A DNA stretch of 64,000 bases, taken from positions 5,432,521 to 5,496,520 of the forward strand of contig SSNP01000007.1 of the NCBI GenBank assembly GCA_006937955.1, written 5' to 3'. Below the pieces are notes generated by a model. It was not told where the DNA came from. It worked only from the letters and a program-made list of their open reading frames with translations, and ran no database searches. This stretch comes from Pachypanchax playfairii. Its lineage: Eukaryota; Chordata; Actinopteri; Cyprinodontiformes; Aplocheilidae. Of the stretch, positions 23,401-35,404 are shown piece by piece; within the stretch, counting starts at the first letter, position 1, and the number at the start of each line of letters is the position of its first letter. The translations under genes and the position numbers were made by a program.

Positions 23401-26400
23401 GAAGAAAAAAATTAAATCATTTCAAACATTAATTACAACTTTCCAAGTGATGGTTTTAGCTTTTTGAATTGAACCTAATTTGTGTCTATTTATGTTGTTC
23501 CTACTGAGAATCACTGGCACAATTATTGGTCTGTGTTTTTAAAAAATGTCTAAAATAGATTATACGGCATAGTGATTCTGTTAAAAACAATCTATTGTGT
23601 TTCTGTGCTGTTTTAAAACGGAGCTGAGTGCAGAGAAAGATGTTTGAAGACCTTTACTCATTGTGCCACAATGTCTGTGCATGGTTGGTACTGTTGTTTA
23701 CAAATTGTTCATTACAACCTACCTATGACACTTTTGGCGAAGGAGGTCCTCATAAGAGTAGCTAGTCCCAGGTCACCTATCTTAACTGATCCTGTGGGAC
23801 CTGTTATGAAAATGTTGTCACACTTAAGATCTCGGTGGACTATTGGTGGAGTCCTGGTGTGAAGGAAGTGAAGGCCCTTCAGAATTTGCCTGCACCAGCT
23901 CCTCAGGACTTTGGGTTTCATCACCTTAAAACGCTTCAGATAACTGTTCAGAAAGAGTAAATGCAGTCACTCTAAAGATTATTGTAATCAGTGATCATAT
24001 GGCAGAATATAGTAAAATAGATACATGTTAGGTGAGCTGAAGATTCTAAACAAACCACATGGGGAGGAGAGTTGGTATTTTGTTGGACTGATGAAGTGTG
24101 TGTATAAAGAAAAATAAGCCAATGTCAGGAAAATACTGTGAGTATCAGATCTGATAGCCACCAGAAACATCTCAAACATCAAATCAAAATTACAACCTTA
24201 GACACACAAAGAGAGAACTGGGCCTTAGTAAAAGTAAAAATAATAGTAATAGATTTAATACTAACGTTTTGAGAGTGCCTGATGTCATAAGCTCTGTGAC
24301 CAGTACAATGCACTTCTTCCCTCGGAGGACAGACTCCCATGAATCATAGAAGCGAACTATGTTGGGATGCTGAAGTCCTTTTAACATTTCTGCCTCCTCC
24401 TTGAAGCGTTGCTGCTCGGCCTTCGTCAGCTTACGGTCCTAAGGAGAGAGGTGCAGCCCGTCTTTAATGTTTCAGTATAAACATCTTTTTTTGATATTCA
24501 TTAGCCAGCAGTCCCAAAACAGCAAAAATAAATAATAAAATAATATTTAAAATAAAATAAATTCCTTTTTAAGTCAGGAAGTGCTTTCTTGTGATTCCAT
24601 TAATAATTTTAAAACAATCTGATTCTAACTGACGCAACTTTCTTACAACCATGCAATGACCACAAATGCCTCTAGATGGCACTAGTAATGTAAACTTGCA
24701 CCAACGTTAAGACAACACCCAAGCTGTGGCTTTATAAACACGTCTCTGCTGCATCTGCCACATCTTCAACATGTAGCACAGAATGGATGTTGCAGATATT
24801 CAGGTATCAGGCATCCTAGAGATCATAAATGGTTTCATGGTAACAATTAATGCAAAGGTTTTTTATTAAATTGATGCACAGTGAAGGAGCATCTTTCTCT
24901 AGGCATTTTCAAATTTTACTATTATGTAACTGTGATAAAATAGCAAACACAATACTCACTAATGAAACATTTAATTGTGTATAAAATTGTACCTGTCTCT
25001 ATTAACAAATATAGCCATATTAAAAAATATATATTTATTTAGTTGTCAGTTATATGACCTGCTGCTTTTAATAAGATGGCATGAACTAAAAAGAAAGCAC
25101 CTGAAAAGTTTATTGCTGAAAAAAACAGGCAACTTCCAGGTATGTAATAACTGGTTCCAACAAACTACAAAATAAGACATGTTCACATCTGAGGGAGAAT
25201 CCAACACAGCTCCCCATTATGTCACAAACAGACCTCACTATAAATAGCTGTAATCATAACATTGGTTTTCCACTGATCGATTCCACTGAAGCTGAGCTTT
25301 TTGCTTTCAAAAAATCAGAAGAGACATTGCCCTGCAAGTATTTAGAAACAAAAACACTGAATTGTATGCATGTAATCCAATCTTTCATTACTGTATGAAA
25401 ACAGATGTTTGTTCATCCTTGCAGCTTCTTCTACTCTCCCTTAACAGTGCCAGAGTTATTTTTCTTTAGCTGTGTGCAACGTTTCTCAGTGTCCATTTCT
25501 GGAAATGCCAGTGGAGAACTCCTCCTCTTCTATAAACTTGGAAATTAATTAGTGTCAAAAAAACGTCTGTTCCTTGTTGCTTGAACAATAAGCTATCTAG
25601 TCAAGACCTGCTCTCGTAACTTTATTCGTTAAACACCAACTGCATCACAGTTACCATGTACATGTTTGCACATGTGAAACTGCCTGCTGATGTGCTCAAT
25701 CATGCTTTAGTCTTTCATGTTTCATGCTTCTGCCTCTTCCAGTATATTTCTTACTCTCCTTTTCAAGTAAAAACTCAACTTTTACATTTTTAAGCATGAA
25801 TGCAACCAAAATGCATCAGTAAGAAAATGTGCTTTTCTAGTCATGTAGTACTGACCCTGTTTGAGCTTCTCTCTTTTCTGACACCTCATCCCTCTTGCTT
25901 ACTGTCTGAGACAGAGTGACGTAGCGTTTGTGTCTCTGTCTGCTGCCTCCTCAGCATCTATTATGTCATGGTGAGTGTCAAATCAGACAGCCGTGGGGTC
26001 AGCAAAGGTCACAAGCTCAAACAATGTTCACATGAATGTGTCAAATTGTGTCTAGACAGATTGACACAGACCTAGTCTCCACTTCAAACTAACTCAGGGA
26101 TTTGCTCAGTGATTCCTGAAAGATCTCACACAGTATAATGATGATTCTAATGTAAAGTAAAAGGTTATGTCCTTTTCCTTTTCAAGTTAAAAAGGATTAT
26201 ATTGAGAGAGTAATACAATCAAAAAGGGGGAAAAACAAGTTCACTGAATCAAAACATGTAGAAATGTGATATTTTTAGCTAAAAAAACACGGTCAGTGTG
26301 TTTTGCACATGTTGAATTGATGCAGTGACATGACATATTTTTATTAGATAACAGATTTACTTTAATGTTATATCTCATACTGCAATCGCTCCTTTTGTTA

Positions 26401-29400
26401 CTGCAAGAAAAGCTGCCAAAACTTGCTAAACTTCACTTACTGCCATTTAAAAGGGAACAAAAAATAAACATAGAACCATGCGCTGACATCATTACTGTTG
26501 GCCAGTTTGTTGATACAACAAACAACCCACAAAATGTCATCAACCCATGTTTGTATGTGTATGTAACACGTGCACAGCCCATTGTTCAGCCACGCTGTTT
26601 AAGCATAGTATTTATCGATGTGTGCTATGTCAACTGTATCACAGACATTTTGTAATTCAGCCTTCTGATTTGTTTTTCCTCTTTTCTGAGTCAAAAAACA
26701 TTAAAAAATGCAAAGCATTTATGACAAATCCTAATGTTTTAATATTTATCTAGAATTTGTTGGGTTTTTTAGCATTTTGATATTCTTCACATTGTTATTT
26801 TACTCTTTTATACTAACTGTAGTTTCTTACACTATATTTTCAGAAGTATTCTGTTTTGAAAAAGCTCAAAAGCCCCATAGTTAAAGTACCAGTACTACTA
26901 AGAACCTTTACATACGAACTAAGACTTAAGACTTTTTTTTTTCTTTTGACCAGACATCTGGCAGAGCAGAAGGTCAAGCTGCAGGTTATAAATTAACCTA
27001 ATAAAACACTGGGCTAAATGGGCAGGATATGACTTACAAGGTACATTTGGTAAATGCTAAAGGGCTGGGGTCATGAATACAAAAACATATGGGCCCTAAA
27101 ACTTCTATTTTGGAGATGTTTGCATGAGTATCAAATATCATAGAGATTGCCTTAAAGTACTTGTGTGAAGAAGTCTCAGTGGGATGAAGAGGGCTGATTA
27201 AGAGAAACGTCAACAATAACAACAAAAAGTAACCATTTTGTTGTAGTTGTTTATAGTTATTTGTACATAAATGAGGGTGTCAGGAGTATGTTGATATGCA
27301 GCATGGGTTTCAGTGTGTCAGGGTTTGAAAATCCAAGGTGGCGGATAGCTGGGATTACATTACTGGGAAGCTACAGGAGCTCCAACTAACAAGATTGATA
27401 GCTTCGCAAAGGCCAGCCTGCATGCCAGATTAGAGCTCATGATCAGTGAGCTAGCTATAAAAACCTCTGTAAAGTTTCTTAACCAATACACAACACAAGC
27501 CCCTTTTTACAAACTAGAAATTCTAAGGCTGCGTCACAGTCACCTGAACTACCATTGTGTCAAAACAGCCAACAGGAAGAAATACAGACTCCCGGTTTCC
27601 TCTGTTCAAACAAAAAGACATGCAACGTGATACAAAATCTGAGTCAAAGGGCTCATTCATGTCAGTAGATTAGACTAAATAATACCCATGTCATAACAAC
27701 TATTTTCTAAGTGCTTCTGGTCTTATTGATTCCTGATTACACTGTACAGTTACTGTAGATGTTGTGTGGCTCATGTTAAAATAAAGACAATTGAATCACT
27801 GCTGCATTTGGTTAGGCAATAAATACTGTGGTGAGAGGACACAGCCCAAGGGAGGGACATCTGCCCACTGTCAGTGACCTGAATGAACATGTGTCTGGTC
27901 AGTTTGGTTGGACTATTTCCAGCTGTACCCTGTTTGACTTAACATCTACTAATGTTAGTCAAACATCAATGCTGTGTTTGTTTTACTTGATCTAATTTAA
28001 CTGTTGTTAAATCATCAAAACCAACAAAAAAAACCTTCACAGTCATTTGTCACAGAGTAAAAAAGTTATTGTCAGAAAAAACTTTTTTTTTTAATTTAAA
28101 GAATACTCATAGAATGAGGAGGCTACTTCTTTTTAGCTTTAAACATGCAGTAGCAATGACTTCTTATATGTTTGGGTGTTTTAAATATACTTATGAACAA
28201 ACTGAAGGATTTAAATTGGACAGATATTAAACAGGTGTCCAAACTCTGTTTTGTATAACTAAAGAAGTCAAATCCCTACATATTCCAGTTGGTACTTAAA
28301 CTTGCACCCTGATTGTTGCTCCAGTCTCGTGAGTTTGGCAGCACCTCCATATCTGGGATGACTGGGCTGAACCAGTCTGGTTTCTGCCGCCCGAGTTATG
28401 CTGTCTGTGCAGGGTTTTTGTTCCAGCCTGACAGGCACCCACTGTAATTAACTCCCTGGATCACTCTGCATGCTCACTCAAACAGACAAAAAAGGGATGG
28501 AGAGAGAGAGATCGGGATGGAGGGAGGTGAGAAAGAGAGAGGGAAAGCGATAGACACTGTGCTACAGCGACATACTGTAAGTCTGACAGACAGGCTCCCC
28601 CAAAGAAATACAAGATACACAACACATTCACAGAACAGAAGACAAAATATAACGCTCTGCCCTTTTAGGTGTAAGACTTTCCAAAACAAAAATGTAACAC
28701 AGAGAGAGGGTACCCGTACTGGACAGTGGTATCCTTCTCTTTCAGGCTGCATTTGGACACCTAATCCCCTGGATTTCCTAAATTTATGGTGAAAGAAGAA
28801 AAGGAGCACAGTGCTCCCAGGCCGAGTTTCACATTCTGTGGCACTTTGTCACACAGACTGGAACCATTACACAGACAGTTCATGGTGCTGGGGCATGATA
28901 ATCACAGTAGTTAAATGTTAAGTTCCTTTTAGTGATTCCTTTAGGTTTTATTATAAGAAAATAACCCCTGTGAGAAAGATAAAAACAGTTCAGCTCTTCT
29001 TTAATTCAAACAAAATCTGTTATCTGAAATGCATGAACACTTGAATTGTGCTAATAAAGCATGCTAAATGAATCACTATATTCTGATTATTCTTACGTCC
29101 ATTCTTTTGCCAATTTGACTAAAAACTGAGTACTAGTGGAGTAAATGGGACAGATCATTGGCCCTTATAGACTAGACTGTTGCACTGAATCCCTCTATAG
29201 GTGTGTGATTGTGCATATACATGTATGTGTGTTAATGTGTCTCACTCCATGTGGTGTCTTACCGCACCACTAACTGGTAGGGATGCCATGGTAATCACTT
29301 GTTTAGCTCTTCATGTTCCCGTTCACCTTTCTCCCTCCTCCACTCATGAGTCTCTTTTTTTAACACTCTCATTTCCCCCTTACTTGTTGCTCTCTTTGGA

Positions 29401-31258
29401 AAAATCTCCATTTGTTTTTCTCTCAGATTAACAGGTTTAGAATTTGTACTCTAATTAAACAAAGAATTATGCCCAGAGGGCTTTAAATTCTCTTAGTCAA
29501 ATTATTTTTAAGAGGCTTGATTTTTAATAAATGATGATTCAAATCTTGATTGTTTTTTTCCCCGATGAATTTTTATCGCTCATTGCATTTTGAGAGAGAA
29601 AAATGGACATCGGACATATCGATGTACAGCTGCAGATTAATTCTTAGGTCTTTTAGATCATTTTAAACCAATGATCTACCAGCCCAGAGTTAGACATAAA
29701 AAATCATTGCAGATTAAAGGAAAGTAAGTGATCTTCTTGCAATTGTAGATATTTGCAAGCTGAATAACCTTGAACATTTTTAGGTTGCAAAAAACTATTA
29801 GTGACGCGTGAAGCTGATACGTCAGGAGGTGCTGGAGTAACACCAGAAAAGGTGCTTGATAGTACAATATACAGTCTGATCTCAAGGATTAGCCAAGGCT
29901 CTAGTTTTGGAATTAGCTACAAACCAAACACATGACTGACTTTATTAAACAAAGCCAACAGTCAAGTCAGACAGCCTCACATCACACAGTTCTCTATTCT
30001 GAAGCTTAGATGAAGAGGGATGCATTTCTTCTCCAGTTCTGTCCCCCACCTCATGTTAAATTCATACCGTTTAACAAAGCTTCTCATTAATCATAAGAAT
30101 AATACAGCATAGTTGACCACAGAACGCTCTTCCTCTATTGCCCATCACTATTTTCCTTCTACTGTAAAGTTAGTATATAACAGGTTTTCAGACAGTAATA
30201 TTTGCTCCTGTTACGAATGCATCACTCCAGCCATCACAGAGTTCACACTGATCAGAGCTTCTTTCACATGACGTTATCCATTACTTAACTCTACTCTTCA
30301 CATAATGTTCAAGAATCTTGTGCTGCAATAATCAGTCCACTTTTAATTAGACAAAATGTTGATTCCTTTTTAAAGAATCTTAAAAAGTAAGATCAGTAAT
30401 TAGTAAGACTGATGAATGTCCTTAAAAGTCAATTTTATGGCTCACAAACTATATCTGTGATACATCTTATTCAGCTAAATACTGTTTCAAACAGAATTCA
30501 TACAACAACATGAAACTTGGTGCATGAAGAATCTATCTTACCTGAAGTTCACACCAAGCCACCTCCACCCAGGTCTCAGTGTCAAGGCCTTTATACACAG
30601 TCTTGAAGGCTCCTCGTCCCAGTTCTATGTCAAACTTAAGGAACCTTCCCCCAGGAGAAGTGGCAACAGCCTTCATCTCTGCCTCCTCCTCCAGCTCACG
30701 GTCCCTTTCTCTCACACTTTGGGAAGATGCAGATGAAGAAGGATCCTTGCCAGCCTCATGGCCCTGAGATGGGTCATGCCCCAAATCTGCACAAGAAGAA
30801 GCCGCCCCCTGCTGCTGAGCGCTGCCAAAGCCTGATTCTTTGGAGCATAATTCCAGATGGGGGGCACTGTGGGGAGCCTCTGGGGGCATCACTACCTCAT
30901 CATCTGTCTCACAAATCTCCACACTCTTCCTGAAGAAGCGCTTCTCACGTCTCAGTGGTTTTTGACTCGTATCACCAGGCAGGGAAGGTGTGGAGGCAAG
31001 AATCGGAGTCTGCTCACACTCTTGAAAGGCCTCATCGTCTTCTCTTCCTCCTCCTCCTTCTCCTTTCTTGATTCCTCTATCATCTCCTCCTGTCTCTCTT
31101 TCCTTTTGAGTCTGGGGGGAGGAGGAGTCCAAGGGGGTGCATGTCCCTTCCCTCTGTTGATCAGTCCTGCCCTTGTGCTCCTTGTCCTCCTCCTTCTGAC
31201 CATCAGGTTTGTCTGAGGAATCCTCAGTGCCTGTGGGCTCCCCTGAGTCAGTTGCCAT
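9564..31258 (-). CDS. wnk3: WNK3 serine/threonine kinase (with no lysine K)
   Basis: Chloride- and osmo-sensitive kinase that activates SPAK/OSR1 and so controls SLC12 cotransporters. Coding exons: 31258-30542, 24438-24266, 23943-23723, 23298-23141, 23047-22959, 22865-22646, 22438-22111, 21964-21846, 21738-21616, 21071-17856, 17482-17442, 17149-17011, 16646-16530, 16451-16350, 16270-16225, 16118-15975, 15872-13984, 13761-13515, 11657-11572, 11493-11168, 11029-10794, 10710-10615, 10534-10377, 10109-9564. All phases agree, giving 3,178 residues. The N-terminus [14 protein letters not shown] and the [15 protein letters not shown] loop identify WNK3 rather than WNK1. Kinase residues: K219 in the glycine loop, C236 in place of the usual lysine, HRD D335, DLG D354, loop serines S364 and S368. 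Also present: two PF2-like domains, the acidic EVDQHVRQQ degron-type motif, two RFxV motifs, a C-terminal coiled coil (HIKEVVSLQ...) and [12 protein letters not shown]. Mammalian WNK3 is about 1,800 residues; the excess is in the Q-rich exons. Confidence 0.97.
11658..13514 (-). other. wnk3: wnk3 intron between coding exons 18 and 19
   Basis: 1.86 kb intron. It holds an A-rich tract, a short inverted-repeat element (12416-12815, listed separately) and a CT-rich stretch. I see no further coding exon that fits the phase. Confidence 0.6.
12416..12815. mobile_element. Degenerate non-autonomous Tc1/mariner-like element
   Basis: The left end (CCCTGTTTCAAAAAAATTGGG) is mirrored at the right end (on the opposite strand CCCTGGATCAAAAGAAATTGGG), about 400 bp apart. 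That fits terminal inverted repeats of a common teleost Tc1-like family whose ends carry a CAAAAAAATTGGGA-type motif. The interior has no transposase frame. Confidence 0.5.
13515..13761 (-). other. wnk3: wnk3 coding exon 18 with a basic/aromatic block
   Basis: A 247-nt exon between acceptor ctgttctag and donor CCCACAAG|gtagcg. It is open in the one frame that joins both neighbours and encodes residues 2615-2696 plus one nucleotide. It is Gln/His/Gly-rich at first, then reads [19 protein letters not shown] followed by more basic and aromatic residues. Its length restores the phase needed by the next exon (G + AT = Asp). I do not recognise a named domain. Confidence 0.8.
13984..15872 (-). other. 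wnk3: wnk3 second giant exon (coding exon 17), Ser/Thr/Gln-rich
   Basis: A 1,889-nt exon, residues 1985-2614. It starts with a Ser/Thr/Ala/Val-rich block, then a glutamine-rich block, and reaches the conserved WNK3 segment [21 protein letters not shown] (human WNK3 has nearly the same). It ends in a Ser-rich tract. Donor CGCACTT|gtaagt. The conserved island proves the frame on both sides of the low-complexity sequence. Confidence 0.9.
17856..21071 (-). other. wnk3: wnk3 giant glutamine-rich exon (coding exon 10)
   Basis: A single 3,216-nt exon with no stop, residues 717-1788, phase 0 at both ends. The acceptor is tctgaatag|TCC and the donor CTCTCAG|gtac. About residues 790-1195 are dominated by glutamine in runs of two to five, separated by Leu, His, Met, Val and Lys. 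The rest is Gln/Pro/Ser/Thr/His-rich. Both CAG and CAA codons are used throughout, so this is not one uninterrupted triplet repeat. It replaces a much shorter region in mammalian WNK3. A disordered, coiled-coil or prion-like role is an inference. Confidence 0.9.
22646..24438 (-). other. wnk3: wnk3 kinase-core exons (coding exons 2-6)
   Basis: Five exons encode residues 240-526. They hold the C-lobe of the kinase ([30 protein letters not shown]) and the first PF2-like autoinhibitory domain ([20 protein letters not shown]). These are the most conserved residues of the gene and are nearly identical to human WNK3. Introns are short (about 100-420 bp), typical of a compact fish gene. Confidence 0.93.
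24439..30541 (-). other. wnk3: wnk3 intron 2 (6.1 kb)
   Basis: AT-rich intron between the first two coding exons. It holds a CTCF-like motif near 24669-24682 and purine-rich sequence with GAGA runs near 28495-28545. The segment at about 28310-28460 has a more balanced base composition. I see no coding exon or clear mobile element. Confidence 0.6.
24669..24682 (+). promoter_or_regulatory. Weak CTCF-like motif in wnk3 intron 2
   Basis: CCTCTAGATGGCAC differs from the CTCF core at one position. Plus orientation. Confidence 0.3.
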
Positions 31259-31693
31259 GGGGAATGGTTTATCCCAGTCCTCCTAGACCTCCTTCTCCTC
31301 CTCCTCCTCCGCCAAACTTTTGCTCCTCTGTCAGTCCCCGTCTCTCTCTCTTTTTGTCTCCCACTCACCCTTTTAATCTGGAGAGCTGCTCTTTCAGTGT
31401 TTCAGATGAAGACTCACTCCAGCCGGGGACTCTCTCCGCCTCGTCTTCCTCTCCTTCCCCTTTTCTCTGCTGCTTTACATTAATGTAAGAGGATGAGAGC
31501 TCGACTGGGGAAGAATAGTTTCAGTTTTGTCTGGCCTAGTCAACATTCACATCAGAATCCACTTGTGGTGTTGAACTCAAAAAAATAAATAACACATCTT
31601 TCAGTCGACACACTAAGCCAGGTGGCTTTTCACACGTCTCGGGAGAGCTGCAATATTTTTCTCACATTCTTCTGCAAATTTCTTCAAGAAAAC
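30542..31693 (-). other. wnk3: wnk3 first coding exon with 5'UTR
   Basis: The ATG at 31258-31256 opens 239 codons that end GAACTTCAG|gtaag. It encodes the disordered Glu/Lys/Ser-rich N-terminus, the RFFRKSVE segment shared with human WNK3, and the start of the kinase domain ([11 protein letters not shown], then VAWCELQ). A strong T-rich acceptor just above 31693 fits a 5'UTR of 435 nt joined to an upstream non-coding exon. Confidence 0.8.
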
Positions 31694-32287
31694 CTGAAAA
31701 AAAACAAAACAAACAAAACAGCGTTAATATTTATATAGTCACGGAAAAGAATTACTGTCATATTGACAGATGGAGGTCTCTGAAAAAGTATGACATACAT
31801 TTAAGCAGCTCCACATATAAACATTTGATTCTGTTTACAACTAGAAAATCGTCATTTGTCCAAAAAAATCCTAACAAGCAGGTTCAAATTTTAGAAAACA
31901 GAAAGAATGTCAACTATTTTCAACTGTTTGTTTCCAACAACATGAGATACCAGCGATCAATGACGTAATAGCTCAAACAAAAACTAAACTGCTTTGCATT
32001 TAGAATTACCAGATCCAGAAAAATATCCAGTGAGCTCGCATCAATCATCCAGCACATCTTCATTACTGTCTTGTGACTTAAATTGTGTTCAACAGCTCCA
32101 TTAGTCAACAGAGAGCTGCAGTTAGGAGAATGCAGTCCCAACCATTAAATATGGATGATGATCTAGGGCCAGTTGAGTGTGAATAATTAATATATAGAAT
32201 GACTGTTGAACTGGACTGGAGTGACTACAAGACATCTGCAACGGAGGACGGATAAATATAAACAGCTGATCAGATTTATTCAGAAGT

Positions 32288-32310
32288 CTACTACTACTAC
32301 TACTACTACT
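32288..32310. repeat. (TAC)n trinucleotide repeat at LINE 3' end
   Basis: About seven to eight copies of a CTA/TAC unit directly abut the LINE tail. These are typical short 3' repeats left by target-primed reverse transcription of such elements. Confidence 0.85.
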
Positions 32311-32451
32311 GTCATTTAGCAGACGCTTTTATCCAAAGCGACTTACATTGAGAGAACATACAAGCAAGAATTCAAAGAGAAGGAAAAAAATATAAGGAGG
32401 CGGACTGTTTGGAGTCCAGTTTAATTCCGACGCTGATACATCAAGTGTAAC

Positions 32452-32525
32452 AATTTTTTTTTATTTTTATTTATTTTTTTTTTTTATTTATTTTTTTTAT
32501 TTTATTTCTTTATTTATTTTTTTTG
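32452..32525. repeat. T-rich low-complexity tract
   Basis: Runs of T broken by single A residues inside the 3' untranslated part of the LINE copy. Confidence 0.8.
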
Positions 32526-34226
32526 TGAGAGATAAATTCTCAAATCGCTATCATAAATCATAAATTAATCCTACATTAAGACTGAAAGTGTTCTTTAAAG
32601 AGGTGAGTCTTAAGTCTGCTCTTAAAAGTAGCTGCAGACTCTGAGGATCGGACCGAGTTTGGTAGGTCATTCCACCATCGGGGGACAACAGAGGAGAAGA
32701 GTTTGGAACATGATCTCATGCCACGTTGTGGTGGAAGCGCTAGGCGTCTTTCAGCGGCTGAGCGTAGCTGACGCGTGGGAATGTAGGTTTGGATGAAGGA
32801 GTGAAGGTAGGTAGGAGCTGTGTGTGTTAGAGTCTGGTAAGCCAGAAGCAGAGCTTTGTATTTGATGCGTGCTGCAACTGGAAGCCAGTGCAGAGAAATA
32901 AGCAGCGGAGTGACATGAGCCCTCTTGGGCTGGTTGAAGACCAGACGTGCTGCTGCGTTCTGAATCATCTGCAGAGGTTTAACCGAGGACGCCGGAAGAC
33001 CGGCCAGCAATGAGTTGCAGTAGTCGATCCGGGACAAGACCAGGGCCTGGACCAGAAGCTGTGTGGTGTGGTCTGTCAGGAAGGCTCTGATTTTCCTGAT
33101 GTTGTAAAGCGCGAATCGACATGAGCGAGCTACGGAGTTAACCTGCTCTTTGAAGGACAGCTGGTTGTCCAGTATGACACCAAGGTTTCTGGCGGAGGTT
33201 TTGGGGAACAGCGTGATGGAGTCAAGCTGCACTCTTATCTGAGGAGGTAAGGAGTTACTGGCAGGACAGACAATGAGGTCAGTTTTGGACAGATTAAGCT
33301 GAAGGTGGCGATCCCTCATCCACGCCGAGATATCTGAGAGGCAAGCAGATATCCGCACAAGTCAACCCCTTAAACAGAGTGACATTTAAGGTTTATATCT
33401 ATGTTAAAATCTCTGAGTTTGTGTGTCTGCACTGGTCAGTGTGTGAAGAGTACTTGGCATTTTTCCGCCTCTCACCATCTGTCTCAAGGTTCTCCAGCTT
33501 CTTTCAGTACAGAAAGCAATTTTCAGCTATTTCAAAAACATTTCACAAAAAAAAAAAAGGATGATGTCAAATCTGAAGTTTCTCTGGAAACAGTATCTAA
33601 GAGACAGAGTTGAGTGAAGAGTTTTGCTACTGAAACGAGCAAAGTCACCATTTGAAATTTACAGAAAGCCAACATACAAACGCAACATGTCAATAGTTGC
33701 TGCAGTTGTGGGGAGTGAGAGGAAGGCAGAAATTGAAACAAACAGCTGAGATCTATTTACATATTGGCTTCCAATTCAACCCATATTACTTTACAGATGA
33801 TCATGTGAAACTTTTCAAGGCGTCACAGAGAACTTTTCTTGGACCTACCTGTCACTTACACCCAAACTGTCTCAGGTTACAGCACACATACACATCCTGA
33901 CCTGTTACAGCCAGGAACACCTGATGTCTCTCGCCACTGAAACAAAGCAAATTTCCACCTCTGGAGACGAGTCTAATATTTTATCTCATCTAGAATGCTA
34001 TTGTTAAGACTCAGATAAAAACTTACTGTGTCCAAGGGTTCAAAATAAACACATCTGACATGTAATACAAGTAGCTGTCAGTCAGATTAAAGCACACAAT
34101 ACTGATGTTTGACCAACTGCTGAGAGACTCTTGAAAGGAAACAAAGAATTCCAGTTTATCAGCATTCCAAAGACAGAAACGTGCTGTAAGAGTGTTGAGG
34201 AAGTTATATTTGATGCAAAATAATGC

Positions 34227-34296
34227 TACAGATACGACAGATAAATACTACAGATACTGCAGATAGATAGACAGATACTACAGATACTCCAGATAG
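34227..34296. repeat. Imperfect tandem repeat, CAGATACTA-like unit
   Basis: Several degenerate copies of a CAGATACTA/CAGATAGATA unit in tandem. Small minisatellite inside wnk3 intron 1. Confidence 0.65.
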
Positions 34297-35404
34297 TAAT
34301 ATAAAAAATGGTTTAAATTTTAATTTAATGATCAGATCAGAATGATTAGACAATGTTCAAAACTAAAAGCAAACCATTACGCCAACCCACCGAGTACAGC
34401 GAGGCTTAAAAGGTAAAGCCTAACAGGATGTGATGAATATAAAGGGAGAAAACAACATGCAATAAAGAGAGGGAAGTTGCCCTTTAAATGGGAGCTTTTT
34501 CATCCATGTCCCCAGGGTAAGGAGTTCCCATGAAAGCCACATACCGGACAGAGTTATCACAGTACATCAAACACGTTCAACCTCATCACTGTCTCTCACA
34601 CCCTCCCAGTCTCCCTTACAAACACACACATATGCATACACATCAACACACAGGTAAAAATATCCAACACACATCGGCCTGTCAGGACAAACGTTGTTGT
34701 TCTACACTCTGTCTTTCATACACAGACAAAAACACACAGAGACACATCAAAAGCAAACTGTCACTCTCACCCAAACCACATGCCCCTTTCAATGGAAGAA
34801 TGCTGAGAGGAATTTCCTGACACCAGCCAAACGACCAAGCAACTGCTCATGCAGGCAAATGTGGTAAACGAAAGTTGAATTAACGCGACCAACAGTGCAG
34901 ATGAAACTGTGAAATCTCACACAGGCAACAAAAATGATTCCAACATCAGTCCCGATTCAATGTCAGTAGAATTTTTTTCTTCACTTCTAAATCTTGGCTT
35001 GAGTCCAAAAGGACTGAGCATTCAACATGTTGCAGTGCGTCTTCCCTCCAGGGTTCTGAGACGCTCAATGAGCACCTGCAGCTGCCTAATAATCTGTGAG
35101 ACATTTTTGTTCCATGAATGCCAAAGATCCAACCCACTGATCTATGTTTATTTTCACTAGCAACTTTGGTTATCTGTGCTCGCAATCCGAAGCATTCGAA
35201 TGAGCGCAACGTAAACAAAAATGTTTAGAGCGTGTCATCAAAAGCAACAAAAAAAGCCCAATAAGTCTCATTCTAAATACATTAAAGCACAACTAAATAT
35301 TACAACCCTGATTATATTTTATTTTTATATACTGAATATTATGACGGTTCTTTTAAACTGGACGAACGGATCTCTGCATCTCTACCATCATAGACTCATC
35401 ACCA

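Larger units (their letters stand above)
32278..33365 (-). mobile_element. 5'-truncated L2/Rex-type LINE, 3' end of reverse-transcriptase ORF
   Basis: A 260-codon open frame (33358-32576) encodes the C-terminal part of a non-LTR retrotransposon reverse transcriptase. Diagnostic pieces are RIDYCNSLLAGLP, QNAAARLV, HWLPVAARIKYKALLLAYQ and a final TFKSRLKTHLF. After the stop come an A/T-rich stretch and the widespread teleost LINE tail TAAGTCGCTTTGGATAAAAG (32315-32347), ending in (AGT)n at 32310-32288. The element is cut off at its 5' side near 33365. The long intact frame suggests a fairly young insertion. Confidence 0.85.

Noticed and set aside
9564..31258. Assignment as wnk1 because of [12 protein letters not shown] and the large C-terminus
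   Set aside because: N-terminus [19 protein letters not shown] loop, [19 protein letters not shown] and the KPSLNQIKQ tail fit WNK3, and phf8 is the neighbour as in human.
32576..33358. 260-codon frame as a host gene
   Set aside because: Sequence is the C-terminal part of a LINE reverse transcriptase, followed by a LINE 3' tail and short tandem repeats.
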